From: Pontederia crassipes
Taxonomy: Eukaryota; Streptophyta; Magnoliopsida; Commelinales; Pontederiaceae
Assembly: GCA_030549335.1 (NCBI GenBank)
Contig: CM060187.1
Span: 6,448,001-6,512,000 of the forward strand
Direction of reading: 5' to 3'
DNA: 64,000 bases
The translations under genes were made by a program, and so were the position numbers. The notes under the pieces were generated by a model. That model was not told the origin of the DNA, did no database searches, and was given only the letters and a program-made list of their open reading frames with translations. Below, piece after piece: positions 46,885-58,053 of this stretch; position 1 is the stretch's first letter; every line of letters starts with the position of its first letter.

Positions 46885-48183
46885 TGATGCGATAATTTTT
46901 GTATAGCGCAAATACTAGCAAGAGCACTAGGTCGAATCAAGTAATAAAGAGTGAGAAGAGTGTCGAACCCACGAGGACTAGTCTATCTTTATCTTTTATC
47001 TTAATTTAATCAGATGAGGAAAAGAGATAATATTTGGTTCAAAATAAATAAAACAAAGAAGATTAAAATTGATCCAGCCTAAAGTCTCAAAATAAATAAA
47101 TTAGAAATATTCAGACAAGATGAGAGTAACAATATCTTTCAATAAAAGATTTAAAACAAATCCGAATTTTTTGATGGAAAGGATGCCAAAAAGTAAAGGT
47201 CTCAAACCAGATGACCTAACTATATTATCACAATATTAGAAAGAGAAGGTTCAACCGAATCAATCTCTAACTAACTTTTGATAAGATGCTTTAGCGATGC
47301 AATCCTATCTCAAAAACACCTCAACCGAGTGAGTTAATGATCCACAAATATCTAAATCTCAACCGAGTAAATAGAGATGGGATATGAAATGCTTATCGAA
47401 AGATCAATCAACTGAGAGAGATTAAAAGAACAAATATCGATAATACCAACCAGTTAAAATCGAGTACTCAGAAGATAGTATTAAAATCAGCATACATATT
47501 CAGAACATTCAGAGTATAAATCTTATTCAACGATCTAACAAAGACCAACATAAATTGATTCTAATTAGAACTCTATTACATATATAAAGAAATAGTAGAG
47601 AGAAAAACAAGAGACTAAAAGATAGAAAAAAGGAGAAATAATCTCTTCAAATCTAAACTCCTCTAGAAGAATCTCCACCGAGTAGAGGACCAGAGGCTCT
47701 CTCTCTTCTTGTCTTTGCAATGGATTTTTGAATTCTAGACTTGGATGTCTAAGTGAGGTGATATGGAACCCTTTTTATAGTTGAAAATGCATCTGTCTCT
47801 TGAGAATCAACGTGAATCAATGCCGCATGAATCAAAATCTAATGATTTGGTTGAGGAGATCTTGCAAAATTAACAACACAAATCGTGCTATTAATAACAG
47901 GGAATATTTTATATTGTTAGAGTGATTTCCTCACAATCTTTCATATTTTGAAGATATGGTGATTGCTGGCTAACATGGACCATGTTGAAGGAAACATGGA
48001 CTGTGTTGCTGGCAAACACGAACCGTTTTGGTTGCTGTAGAAATAAAAATAACAAATTAGGTATCAACAGATTCTTTGAAAGTTTTTAATTAAAAATGAG
48101 GAAAAGTTTATATATGATAGAATAAAATTATGAAAAGTATACTGAATGATATGAAATAAATATGTATAAAATGTTATGCATCA
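46885..48183 (-). repeat. 3' LTR of Athila-4 (minus strand)
   Basis: 1,299 bp. Partner of 51,311-52,609. A related copy starts at 62,037. Confidence 0.95.
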
Positions 48184-48204
48184 AATTCTCCCAAGCTTGA
48201 ACTA

Positions 48205-48222
48205 TTGCTTGTCCTCAAGCAA
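48205..48222 (-). other. AGGA-loop hairpin next to the Athila-4 purine tract
   Basis: On the minus strand TTGCTTG-AGGA-CAAGCAA forms a perfect 7-bp stem with a four-base loop, about 8 bp before AAGCTTGGGAGAATT, the polypurine tract. The same stem and loop occur in Athila-3 (56,941-56,958) and Athila-5 (63,365-63,382). Confidence 0.8.
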
Positions 48223-48504
48223 GTTTCAAAGTAAGAACTGAGTGAAAATGGTTCCATCATAAACTACACCTAATGACTAATACTTTTCTAATATTGCTAT
48301 TTCGCACGTTCATTGCCAAAGAATCTCTCCTCTTGCGATTTGACCCTGCCTTATAGAATTTCTGACACTTAAACATATTTAAACATTTCTAGATTCAGCT
48401 TGACAAAAAAAAACTATAGATTATCATATAATAGTCTTAATATTGAAAACATAAGTACAAGTTGAGCTTAGTTTTCTTGTTATTATAGCAATTCAAACAT
48501 TCAT

Positions 48505-48840
48505 GTGTTTCTCTATATTGCGCAAGGTGGTCTATGTATCAGGTTTTCGATCGATGGTTTCCAGACTAGTTGGCCTTAGATCATCAGGCAAGAATCCCCT
48601 ACGGATCTAATTGGCCAAACACACCAAGGTGCCAGAGAAACATTCATGACTTATTCATTGCATTTTTTTCACACATTTTTTTTCTCTTTTTTTCATGTGT
48701 TTCTCCATCTTACTTAAAGCGGTTCATGTAACAGGTCTTCAATCGACGGATCCCAGACCAGTTGGCCTTAGGTCGTCAGACAAGAATCCCCTATGGATCT
48801 AATGACCCCAACACACCAAGGTGCTAGAGATAACATATTT
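48505..48840 (-). repeat. Tandem repeated block in the Athila-4 3' region
   Basis: Two units of about 190 bp (about 48,510-48,660 and 48,700-48,838). Each contains, on the plus strand, GGTTTC/GGATCCCAGAC, AGTTGGCCTTAG, AAGAATCCCCTA(C/T)GGATCTAAT and ACACACCAAGGTGC. Both are repeated in Athila-5 (63,690-63,990). A single related block lies in opposite orientation in Athila-3 at about 56,590-56,670. Confidence 0.85.
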
Positions 48841-49225
48841 CATTTTATTCAACTTCTTTGGAAGGTTTTTTTTAAAAGCTCAACAAGTACTTAAAGCATT
48901 GAATAAAAGACTACTCTCCAATCTAATTAAAATAAAAGCAAGCTAAATAAAGAATTGTAGTTCAGGTATCATATTTCTATTTGGCGTCATTCTACTTTTC
49001 CAGTAACCCAATACTATGGCAATGAGACGATAGAAACTTCAGCGTAGAATTTCATAAGTCAATTAGATGTCTTTTAAAATTGATGCCAAATATTAAAAAA
49101 ATTAATTTTAATTTTAATTTTATTTTTTGGATTTAAATGATGTGCATGTAACTACTAAATATTAAAACATGTGAATGCAGTAAACATGAGAAATGCATCA
49201 ATGCAACTCTCCCAAGCTTAAACTA

Positions 49226-49243
49226 AGCACTGTCCTCAGTGCT
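49226..49243 (-). other. Second AGGA-loop hairpin, different stem
   Basis: On the minus strand AGCACTG-AGGA-CAGTGCT, a 7-bp stem around the same AGGA loop, again followed within about 10 bp by AAGCTTGGGAGAG. Both arms of the stem differ from those of the LTR-proximal hairpin, yet pairing is kept. Confidence 0.75.
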
Positions 49244-49796
49244 AGCTTAGTCGGGTAAAGTTTGTAACAGACAATGACTTAAGAAATATAGAAAGAAGAA
49301 ATAGAGAGACACAACCTATTATTTAAAAAAAAAAATGATGACGACAAAACGTTGATCAATGGTGGAGCACAAATGTTGATGGTTCTAGATCGACGAAAAA
49401 GGTCATCTGCTGCAATACGATCAGTTAAAATGACTGCCCGAGCTATATCATAAAAGTGGTATGTGGTTGTTGGCGCAATTTTAATTTTTTTTAATCATGA
49501 AGCACATGGATCATGTTGAAAAAGAACTTTCTACAAAAATAGGTCGAGTAGTTAGTCCATGTTGAAAATACAAGCCATATCAAAATGCACCTAGTCATTT
49601 TTTTCAAAATTCTCTATCTATGAAATGAGTGCCTAAATCTAACAACTAAAATTATTTTAAGAAAAACTAAATTGACCTAAAATAGAAAAACAAATTCCTT
49701 AATAAAAGGATTAGCATTATGATCATGAACGAATTTTGCAATTAAGAACAATCTCACCCGAATTATGTGATCATGATGTGTTTATAATGGTGAGAA

Positions 49797-50700
49797 TCAA
49801 TGAGTGTGGGTGAACACACATCCAACTGTCACCAATTTTTGACAAGCCATCTTTGTAATTTTTACCTTACCCTTGATTTGAGATTTTGCAATTTCTACTA
49901 TTGGGCTCTTTGGTCGCCATTCTTTCGATGACATTGGTGCTCGTGATGTTGTTCTTGCTGACGATGATGCCGGCATTGCGATCACCTCCTTTTGTGGTGG
50001 TGGATTTGGTGATGCGGTGATGGTGGTAGATGGTACTTCTAAGGTTGAGCTCCTCTTTTGGACTTGTCCATTTTCGATTATGTACGGACTTGTCTTTGTA
50101 ATCCTCCACTCTGTAGCCCATGTCTTTTGTTGATAATATCTTCGTGGTTTCCTTCGTCTCTGATATGGTTCTCGATGATGACAAGGATACATGTCCAATA
50201 GTTGAAATTTGGCCTGCATATCATCAAACCTTTGTTAAATCTCAAGTGGTTGCGATGAAGGTGAACTCTCATTGTGAATCTTGGCTTGATCTTTTAGCTG
50301 TGTCAAGTGAATCTCTAAATTATGGATGAGTTGGTCCTGCAAAGAAAATCTCTTATCAATTGCATATATGAATTGCTTAAACATGTCCTCTAATTTGGTT
50401 CTTGACTCAATTGATGAATTGATGGCAACATCTATTTTTGTGTTGTGTTGTGTGAGTTGAGTAATCTGATTCTTCATGTTCTGAATGTACTCTTCCTACA
50501 TAGAAAATTTGTTCATTAGCATGCCTGTCATATGTGTAAGCCTCCTTGTTGTAATTTTTATTAGGTAGATTGACACCAACTTGGATAATTTCTTATATTG
50601 AAGGATCTTCAAGTTGTGTTTCTTCCTAGATAGTTATTTTATTGATATTTTCAGATGACATGGGTTGTTTATTAGATTTGTTCTTTTTTACCATTAAAAA
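49797..50700 (-). pseudogene. Gag-like frames of Athila-4
   Basis: On the minus strand a frame from 50,477 to 50,235 encodes a helical segment (KLEDMFKQFIYAIDKRFSLQ, then DQLIHNLEIHLTQLKDQ). A second frame at 50,219-49,797 has an Arg-rich part (RRRKPRRYYQQ) and a Ser/Thr/Pro-rich tail. Position after the primer site and the coiled-coil character suggest a gag C-terminal half, but I see no CCHC knuckle. No pol follows. It may be only a relic. Confidence 0.5.
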
Positions 50701-51310
50701 TTGAATAAAATTTTCTATCTCAAGATCAAAGAGAAGTGGATTCTTCAAACTTCTAATGTTGTATCACTCAAAGGTTCCAGAGAGCAACCCAAACAATAGA
50801 GAGAAAAAAATGTTAATAGGGAAATGATAATGCAAACCATTTTGCATTTTAGGAAAGTCGACACTTGTCGGCCCCCAAAAATCACAGAAGAAGGTGAACT
50901 CGGGTCATGTATAGAGGAACACGGACCGTGTCCAAGAAGGCATGGCAAACTACGCGGTCTATTCTATGAAACGCGGACCATCTTCGAAGATATCGACACA
51001 AGTCGTTCTCCAAAGAGGTTCGTTTTGAGATCGAAAATAGTGAAGCGCATGCGAGCCGTGTATGGACGACACAGACCGTATTAGCACAACACAAAAGTAG
51101 AAAAAAGGAGGAAACAAATTTGGCTTGACACGAACCGTTTCAGAAATATTGACACAAGTCGTCTTCTAAAACAAAGTCTGTTTACGAGTGGAAAAAGGAA
51201 ATGTGGCTCTTTTTCAACGAATCATACGAAAAGGAGAGAAATCAGAATATTCAAGACTCTATCAAGTAAGAAAAAGATAGGAAAAGTCTCCGGCAACAGC
51301 ACCAAAAACC
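50701..51310 (-). other. Leader of Athila-4 with primer site and palindromic motifs
   Basis: On the minus strand the primer site is followed by a leader containing several copies of a palindrome like ACACGGACCGTGT (plus-strand 50,919-50,931), with weaker forms at about 50,956-50,990, 51,050-51,070 and 51,120-51,135. Confidence 0.6.
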
Positions 51311-52609
51311 TGATGCGATAATTTTTGTATAGCGCAAATACTAGCAAGAGCACTAGGTCGAATCAAGTAATAAAGAGTGAGAAGAGTGTCGAACCCACGA
51401 GGACTAGTCTATCTTTATCTTTTATCTTAATTTAATCAGATGAGGAAAAGAGATAATATTTGGTTCAAAATAAATAAAACAAAGAAGATTAAAATTGATC
51501 CAGCCTAAAGTCTCAAAATAAATAAATTAGAAATATTCAGACAAGATGAGAGTAACAATATCTTTCAATAAAAGATTTAAAACAAATCCGAATTTTTTGA
51601 TGGAAAGGATGCCAAAAAGTAAAGGTCTCAAACCAGATGACCTAACTATATTATCACAATATTAGAAAGAGAAGGTTCAACCGAATCAATCTCTAACTAA
51701 CTTTTGATAAGATGCTTTAGCGATGCAATCCTATCTCAAAAACACCTCAACCGAGTGAGTTAATGATCCACAAATCTCTAAATCTCAACAGAGTAAATAG
51801 AGATGGGATATGAAATGCTTATCGAAAGATCAATTAACTAAGAGAGATTAAAAGAACAAATATCGATAATACCAACCAGTTAAAATCGAGTACTCAGAAG
51901 ATAGTATTAAAATCAGCATACATATTCAGAATATTCAGAGTATAAATTTTATTCAACGATCTAACAAAGTCTAACATAAATTGATTCTAATTAGAACTCT
52001 ATTACATATATAAAGAAATAGTAGAGAGAAAAACAAGAGACTAAAAGATAGAAAAAAGGAGAAATAATCTCTTCAAATCTAAACTCCTCTAGAAGAATCT
52101 CCACCGAGTAGAGGACCAGAGGCTCTCTCTCTTCTTGTCTTTGCAATGGATTTTTGAATTCTAGACTTGGATGTCTAAGTGAGGTGATATGGAACCCTTT
52201 TTATAGTTGAAAATGCATCTGTCTCTTGAGAATCAACGTGAATCAATGCCGCATGAATCAAAATCTAATGATTTGGTTGAGGAGATCTTGCAAAATTAAC
52301 AACACAAATCGTGCTATTAATAACAGGGAATATTTTATATTGTTAGAGTGATTTCCTCACAATCTTTCATATTTTGAAGATATGGTGATTGCTGGCTAAC
52401 ATGGACCATGTTGAAGGAAACATGGACTGTGTTGCTGGCAAACACGAACCGTTTTGGTTGCTGTAGAAATAAAAATAACAAATTAGGTATCAACAGATTC
52501 TTTGAAAGTTTTTAATTAAAAATGAGGAAAAGTTTATATATGTTAGAATAAAATTATGAAAAATAGAATGAATGATATGAAATAAATATGTATAAAATGT
52601 CATGCATCA
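51311..52609 (-). repeat. 5' LTR of Athila-4 (minus strand)
   Basis: 1,299 bp, about 99% identical by eye to 46,885-48,183. Confidence 0.95.
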
Positions 52610-52989
52610 CCTAGCAGTTGTTTTTGCAATGGGCAAATTCAGATCCTACCTGGTCGGTTATAAAGTCATTGTGTATACTGATCACCAAACCGTCCGATAC
52701 TTGATCTCTAAAAAGGATGCCAAACCTAGACTAATTAGGTGGGTGGATCCTTCTATTACAAGAGTTCGATCTAGAAATCAAAAAAAAGAAAATGGGCAGA
52801 AAATCAAGTAGTTGATCACCTCTCTCAACTCCAACTATAAGAACAAGAAACTAATCCTAGCAATTATAGAGCTATTAATGATTCCTTCCCTGATGATCAA
52901 TTGTTCTCACTCCAGGAAGCATAACTTCCATGGTTCGCTGATTATGCCAACTATTTAGCCTTAGGAGTTTTACGACCGACTTATCCTAT

Positions 52990-54270
52990 CAACAAAAGAA
53001 GAAATTCTTTTAAGACATTAAATACTATTTTTGGAATGGACCATTTCTCTTCAAAAAATGTGTTGATGGAATATATCGAAGGTGTGTACCAAAAGAAGAA
53101 CAATATGCGAATACTACAGGAATGCCATTCATCTCCGTATGGTGGTCATGGAGGACACCAAAAGTCAGCCTCTAAAGTTCTTCAAACAGGTTTTTATTGG
53201 CATACTCTATTCAATGATGCAATCAATTTTGTCAAATCTTGCGATGCTTGTCAAAGAACTGGAAATATAGGTAGGAGAAATGAAGCACCCCAGGAGCCTA
53301 TACTCGAGATAGAAATATTTGATGTATGGGGAGTTGACTACATGGGACCCTTTCCTCCATCATGCGGACACAAGTTTATACTTTTAGCAGTTGATTATGT
53401 CTCAAAATGGATCGAAACAATTCCTACAATCTCAGCGGACTCAAAGTCAATTATCAAGCTCTTTAAAGATACAATCTTCCTAAGATTCGGGGTCCCCAGA
53501 TTGGTTAACAACGATGGAGGATCACATTTCATCGAACGAAGTTTTGAAAAATTGCTGTTTAAATATGGAGTCAAACATCAGATTTCTACCGCATATCACC
53601 CTCAAACCAATAGGCAAGCAAAAGTTTCGAATAGAAAAATTAAAATGATTCTCAAGAAACGGTCTCAATAACTAGGAAAGACTGGAGCATGAAACTCAAT
53701 GAAGCACTATGGGCATACCAGACTGCATACAAAACACCAATAGGAACAACACCATTCAAGTTGATTTATGGCAAGCATTATCACCTACCTGTGAAATTGG
53801 AACACAAGGCTTTCTAGGCAATCAACAACAACAACAACAACAAAGCCTTATCCCACTAGGTGGGGTCGGCTACATGGATCAATCAAAGCGCTAAATTATG
53901 ATTTTCAAGCAGCTTTTGGCAATCGATTACTGTAGCTTAATGAGTTAGATGAATTGAGACTAGATGCCTACAACAACTCTCGCCTTTATAAAGAAAGAGC
54001 AAAGAAATGGCATGACATGCATGTACTGAAAAAGGATTTTAAGGAAGGCGACCAAGTTCTGTAGTTTAACTCCCGATTATGACTTTTCTCGGGAAACTAA
54101 GAACAAGAGGGTCCGAACCATTCACCGTTGAAAGAATATACCCTCACGGCGCAATAGATATCAAAAACAGCAAGCTAGAAATTTTTAAGGTCAACGGGCA
54201 GAGATTGAAACATTATAACCCATGCGCGGCAAGGTTCAAAGAAGTTTTACACCTGCAACCGGACCACTAA
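52990..54270 (+). pseudogene. Athila-3 integrase
   Basis: The HHCC zinc region is present: HSSPYGGHGGHQKSASKVL, then FVKSCDACQRTG (about 53,125-53,260). The core has Asp in VWGVDYMGPF (about 53,325) and Asp in NNDGGSHF (about 53,510). The third catalytic residue, normally the Glu of NGQAEVSNRE, is changed: the element reads NRQAKVSNRK (about 53,609-53,638), so three G-to-A changes removed the Gly and two Glu codons. A stop at about 53,671, a TAG in place of a Trp codon near 53,815 and a 5'-truncated SINE tail break the C-terminal part, which ends with [11 protein letters not shown] (about 54,190). Confidence 0.9.
53819..53886 (-). mobile_element. 5'-truncated SINE tail inside Athila-3 integrase
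   Basis: On the minus strand the insert reads CATGTAGCCGACCCCACC, AGTGGGATAAGG, then a (TTG)n tail: the 3' end of an Au-type SINE. It is flanked by a direct repeat CAATCAA (53,819-53,825 and 53,880-53,886). Deleting one repeat and the insert rejoins the integrase frame (AFxAI to KALNYDFQAAFG), which proves that it is an insertion. Only about 55 bp. Confidence 0.85.
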
Positions 54271-54418
54271 AAGACATAAGGTTGAGCCAACGATGTTAAA
54301 AAAAAGGCGCTATAGGGAGGCAACCCAACCAAATAAATGACTATCAGCCACTTCAGCACTCATACAAGGCCAAAAAATTATCAGAATACCACCTGAAAAG
54401 TACACCTTATAGATTTAG

Positions 54419-56030
54419 TTGAGAATCCCAACAGAATCTAGTACCATATCTACCCAAGTATCCACTTTTCCAAATCCCACACGAACACCCTTGCATCACC
54501 TCGTTTCTCCACACGACCCACTACTTCTTTTTCAACACCTATTGCATATCGAACATGGTCACCCAAAATCCCTAATAGTTCTTTATCCTCCTCCGAGCAC
54601 CCTGCAATCACCCTAAGCCGCAGATACCTTCTACATGGCATGACAATATGAAGAGGACGACATCATCGGACTCTGAGACCAACAACTCCTCTGAATCCAT
54701 CAGACGTCGTCTACGTTCGGACGGCCTCTTGAACCAAACATCTGACATACGACAACTGAAAAACAACGAGGAAGCCTAACGCCTCTTAAATACTAGGTGC
54801 AAAAACTTCTCCTTTACCAGATTTTTGGATTTTCCTACTCTCGAGCCTCTTGGGTTGTTTGACGATATGAGAACCCTACTCCATCGATCTCATCTCTTAC
54901 CTTTCTTCATGAAACGATGGGACCTCATCAAAGAGGTATCAGCATAATTTTTAGGGACTGTATATTCCACCAGCATCGATGATGACAGCGTTCTAGACCA
55001 TATCGAATTCTGTTTGTGTAATCACAACCTCTCCATGAGCCTTGACACTTTTGCTCATTTTCTAAATCTCCCAAACACCGGCTACAGAACCCCTTCACCT
55101 GCTTTTCCTGTATTTGAAGTTTGGTATCAACTTACCGGATGACGTACCGACAACATTCTTCATTTAGTCGGCCAACATCTTAAAAATCATGTCTTCTGAT
55201 ACCTCCACATTCTCCTCACCAACACTGTTTTAATCTGCCCGAATGACTATGAGAGAGACTTTGTCTCTACTAACGAACTTTTCATCATCTGGTGTTTCCT
55301 CTCTAACACAGAGATTAACCTTGCATCATTCATTATGCAAAGTTTGCTCAAGGAATCAACTCACGAGTGTAATCAGATTCTCTGTGGAAATCTCATCACG
55401 CCCTTAGCCGAACATTTTATTTTCTTAGGAGACACCAACCCCATTGCTGCTACCCTGCTCGACTTAGACTTCCTAGCTCGAGAAGGAGTCCTCCTTACGG
55501 TCAATGGCCAACACTTCTGGCGACAATCTAACCCTTCTGCTTTGTTCTAGTTGCCCAATCTTCGACGATCCTCTATCTTGGAAGGCCGGAATTGATGGAT
55601 GAATGATTTCATCCAAGTTACAAGACCTATTCCAACACTTCCTCCACTGCTCATATATTACACTATAGCCCCATGAATCCCATCTGGCCCAAGAACCTCC
55701 AGAAGGCATGTCGTCAATTCTTCCTCTTCATCTGCCCCAGATGCCTCACAATCTCTACCCCTTACTTCCTCTGATAAATTGAGCCGCATCTTGGAACAAG
55801 TTTCCAAACTTGCCGAGGCTACAGCTCACCAACACGAAGACATATAGGCACTGAAGGAACAACTTCATAGTTTAGAGCAACAAGGCCTTGTGCATCAACA
55901 ACAAATTCAAGGAATAGAGGTCATCCAAAACTCTCTTCTCACGATCCTCAGTGACATCCAATAGATCACTAATCGTTTACTTGAGCTACAACCATCTCCT
56001 AGTCACTCTTCCTGGTATGATCTACACTAA
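54419..56030 (+). pseudogene. Athila-3 third ORF (ATHILA ORF-1 family)
   Basis: Broken frames that correspond to the ATHILA family after integrase. Visible parts are PLGLFDDMRTLLHRSHLLPF (about 54,845), FLNLPNTGYRTPSPAF (about 55,060), then DFVSTNELFIIWCFLSNTEI (about 55,258) and FIFLGDTNPIAATLLDLDFL (about 55,418). Near the end a Gln/His-rich coiled stretch (HQHEDI, then LKEQLHSLEQQGLVHQQQIQ) is seen at about 55,830-55,910. Role unknown; env-like position. No secretion signal or membrane anchor is convincing. Confidence 0.75.
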
Positions 56031-56065
56031 GGACATGGTCGATTCTAAGCTTGGGGGAGAGGGCA
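56024..56065 (+). other. Internal purine-tract-like box of Athila-3
   Basis: CTAAGGACATGG followed by TTCTAAGCTTGGGGGAGAGG. It resembles the LTR-proximal box at 56,941-56,979 and its counterpart in Athila-4 (49,210-49,245), but the stem of the hairpin is not kept here. Confidence 0.55.
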
Positions 56066-56940
56066 ACATGGTGCATTTCTACTCTCTCCTTATACATTCT
56101 TATTTATATTTTGCACAATATCATTATCACTTTTCAATGAACAAACTGTTTTGTGAAACCATACCACATTAACACATTGCAACATTTTTTAGTAAAGTAA
56201 GAGATGTTGATTTTGCCCCGTAGCCACAGCTTCTTTTGCAACCTCCTGAAACCATGTTCAAGAACACCTTGCTAATCCTGTCCTGTCAAAATTTAACACA
56301 CTTCATGATCTAATTCAATGCTTTAAGGGAAGGGCTATGGTTAGCAGAAAGTGGCTATTTTGAAAAATTAAAAGCTTGACGACCAATCCTACTCATGTTC
56401 TCCTCTCAATCATAAGACCAAAAATAATTATGTTAATGCTAACATCTTCAATGCAGTATTGAAACCAGTAAAGATGAAATGGTGAAAATGGACAAAACAA
56501 ATGTCAAAAGCAAAAAAGAAAAGAGGGCTAGTGTAGCCCCAGAAGGTACAAAAAGGGTGCATTCTTGAGCCTGGGTGAATCTGGGTGAGTAGATCCGTAG
56601 GGGTTCATGCCTGACACCCTAAGAGCAATTGCCCTGGGAGATGCCGTTCAAAAACCTGCTACATAGAACACCCAAAGCACTATGGATAATCACATGACTA
56701 CTGGATTAACAAAAAGAAATAAGAATCGAAAGAAAGCTCATACTGCACTAGTATACTCAGCATTAACATTCTTATTTTTAGTTCATCTTATTTGAATTCT
56801 CTGATGTCTTGCTTTTAATACCTTCATTAAAGTTAGGGTGTGTAGAAAGAGAGAAGGCACTTGAGCAAAGAATATAAGATCTGAATGTTAAAAGAGTGGC
56901 TATAAAGCAAGGTGGAGATTTAGCCCTCTTATTATGAACA
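56066..56940 (+). other. 3' non-coding region of Athila-3
   Basis: No coding. Contains at about 56,590-56,670 the conserved block GATCCGTAGGGGTTCATGCC...AAACCTGCTACATAGAACACCC, which is present in opposite orientation and as two copies in Athila-4 and Athila-5. Confidence 0.6.
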
Positions 56941-56979
56941 TTGCTTGAGGACAAGCAAAAAGCTAAGCTTGGGGGAATT
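56941..56979 (+). other. AGGA-loop hairpin and polypurine tract of Athila-3
   Basis: TTGCTTG-AGGA-CAAGCAA (56,941-56,958), then AAGCTTGGGGGAATT directly before the 3' LTR start at 56,980. The purine tract primes plus-strand DNA synthesis in LTR elements. Confidence 0.85.
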
Positions 56980-58053
56980 TGATCACCTCTTATTATGTTC
57001 ATAATTATTATAATTAAATCCACGAGATTAACAAATTTTTGATCAACTTTTAAGCCCTTTTTATCTATTATTAGTAAAAAGAGTTGAATGAGTAAAAGGG
57101 GGAACTAACTACTTTTCAAATTTTGAATTCTAAATAGGAGAAACAAAAGGAGGCGAGCTAGGAAAGATAAGGAGGGACGAGAGGTGGAAGAAGAGGGTGA
57201 AAAAAAGAGAAGATTGATGTTATCTGAACTCATGTCGACCCAAAAAGGATTTTTTTGGTTCCCTTGTGTTGATACACTGTTGATGCTACTCTTTTAGTTC
57301 TATGATGTCGTGCATTTGACTTCTCATTTTTATTCACTAGACACACTGAAACTTTATTATTTATACTTGGTTCCAATTGGATCGAGAGATCGATTGTTTC
57401 TTTTTTAAACTAGTTTCATCTGAGAGGAGAAACTGGTTACATTACTTGTGTTTCTAGTGATAATTGATTTAATATTCATATATATATATATATATTGAGA
57501 GATCCATCATAATAGTTGTTGTGAGGTGAGAACCCTCGACAGTTGTGAGAGGTGTCAGATGTATTTTAATTGCTCTGATTAGGATAAAAGAATGGGTTGC
57601 CAGAGATCGAGAGATCATCCTCTTCTTCTGATTAAAGGATGAGAATCTATTTAATTAGTAGTCCTAATCCACACCACACGGCTACTCTCCTTTCGGCTCA
57701 AAGAGGGGTCGGCGAGCCGGAAGATAGATTAATTAATTCGCTCTCCAAGGTCAAAAGATCATTCGATTCGTATGTTGAGGACTAAGATCTGATTACATTC
57801 TGATCCCTTTTCATTCTCTTTTGTTATTCTTTCTCTAAGATCTGATTCTTTGATATCCAATTTACTCTTTCATCTCGTGACAACTTTTGGGATATAAGTA
57901 GAGTGATAATTGGTTTAAATCAACGGGGTTACGACACTCAGGGTTTCTACTCGACCTATGCACTTGTAGTTGTGTGAACTCTAGAGTAACATTTAAACAT
58001 GACTAGAATTACTTTTAGTGCGAGAAATCCACACCCACATAAAGTTCACGTCA
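56980..58053 (+). repeat. 3' LTR of Athila-3
   Basis: 1,074 bp. Pairs with 41,850-42,975 but has lost about 45 bp near 57,785 and part of the (TA)n run, besides many point changes. Confidence 0.93.

Larger units (their letters stand above)
46885..52609 (-). mobile_element. Athila-4, non-autonomous Athila-like element
   Basis: LTRs at 46,885-48,183 and 51,311-52,609, both 1,299 bp, start TGATGCGATAA and end CATGCATCA or TATGCATCA. Perfect CCTAG duplication. On the minus strand a tRNA-Asp-type primer site (TGGTGCTGTTGCCGGAG, 51,305 downward) follows the right LTR, and a purine tract (AGCTTGGGAGAATT, 48,197-48,184) precedes the left LTR. The interior (about 3.1 kb) has only a gag-like frame, no pol. 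By eye the LTRs differ at about a dozen places in 1.3 kb, so this is the youngest insertion that I can judge. Confidence 0.93.
46441..52850 (+). pseudogene. Athila-3 RNase H, split by Athila-4
   Basis: The frame 46,611-46,884 (FDEDCLKAFETLKRALTTAP, then MSDASNQVIGAVLGQR, YYASRTLDEAQINYATTKKE) is the start of RNase H. It stops at the CCTAG duplication where Athila-4 begins and resumes at 52,615 with [29 protein letters not shown]. The Asp of TDH remains. It is followed by a Lys-rich stretch and stops near 52,810-52,920. Confidence 0.9.
41850..58053 (+). mobile_element. Athila-3, a Ty3/gypsy element with both LTRs, carrying nested Athila-4
   Basis: LTRs at 41,850-42,975 and 56,980-58,053 start TGATCACCTCTTATTATG and end TTCACGTCA. 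Flanks are CTTCT (41,845-41,849) and CTTCC (58,054-58,058), a 5-bp duplication with one change. A tRNA-Asp primer site, gag, protease, reverse transcriptase, RNase H, integrase, ATHILA ORF and a purine tract follow in order. Without Athila-4 the element is about 10.5 kb, the usual Athila size. Many stops and shifts make it defective. Confidence 0.94.
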
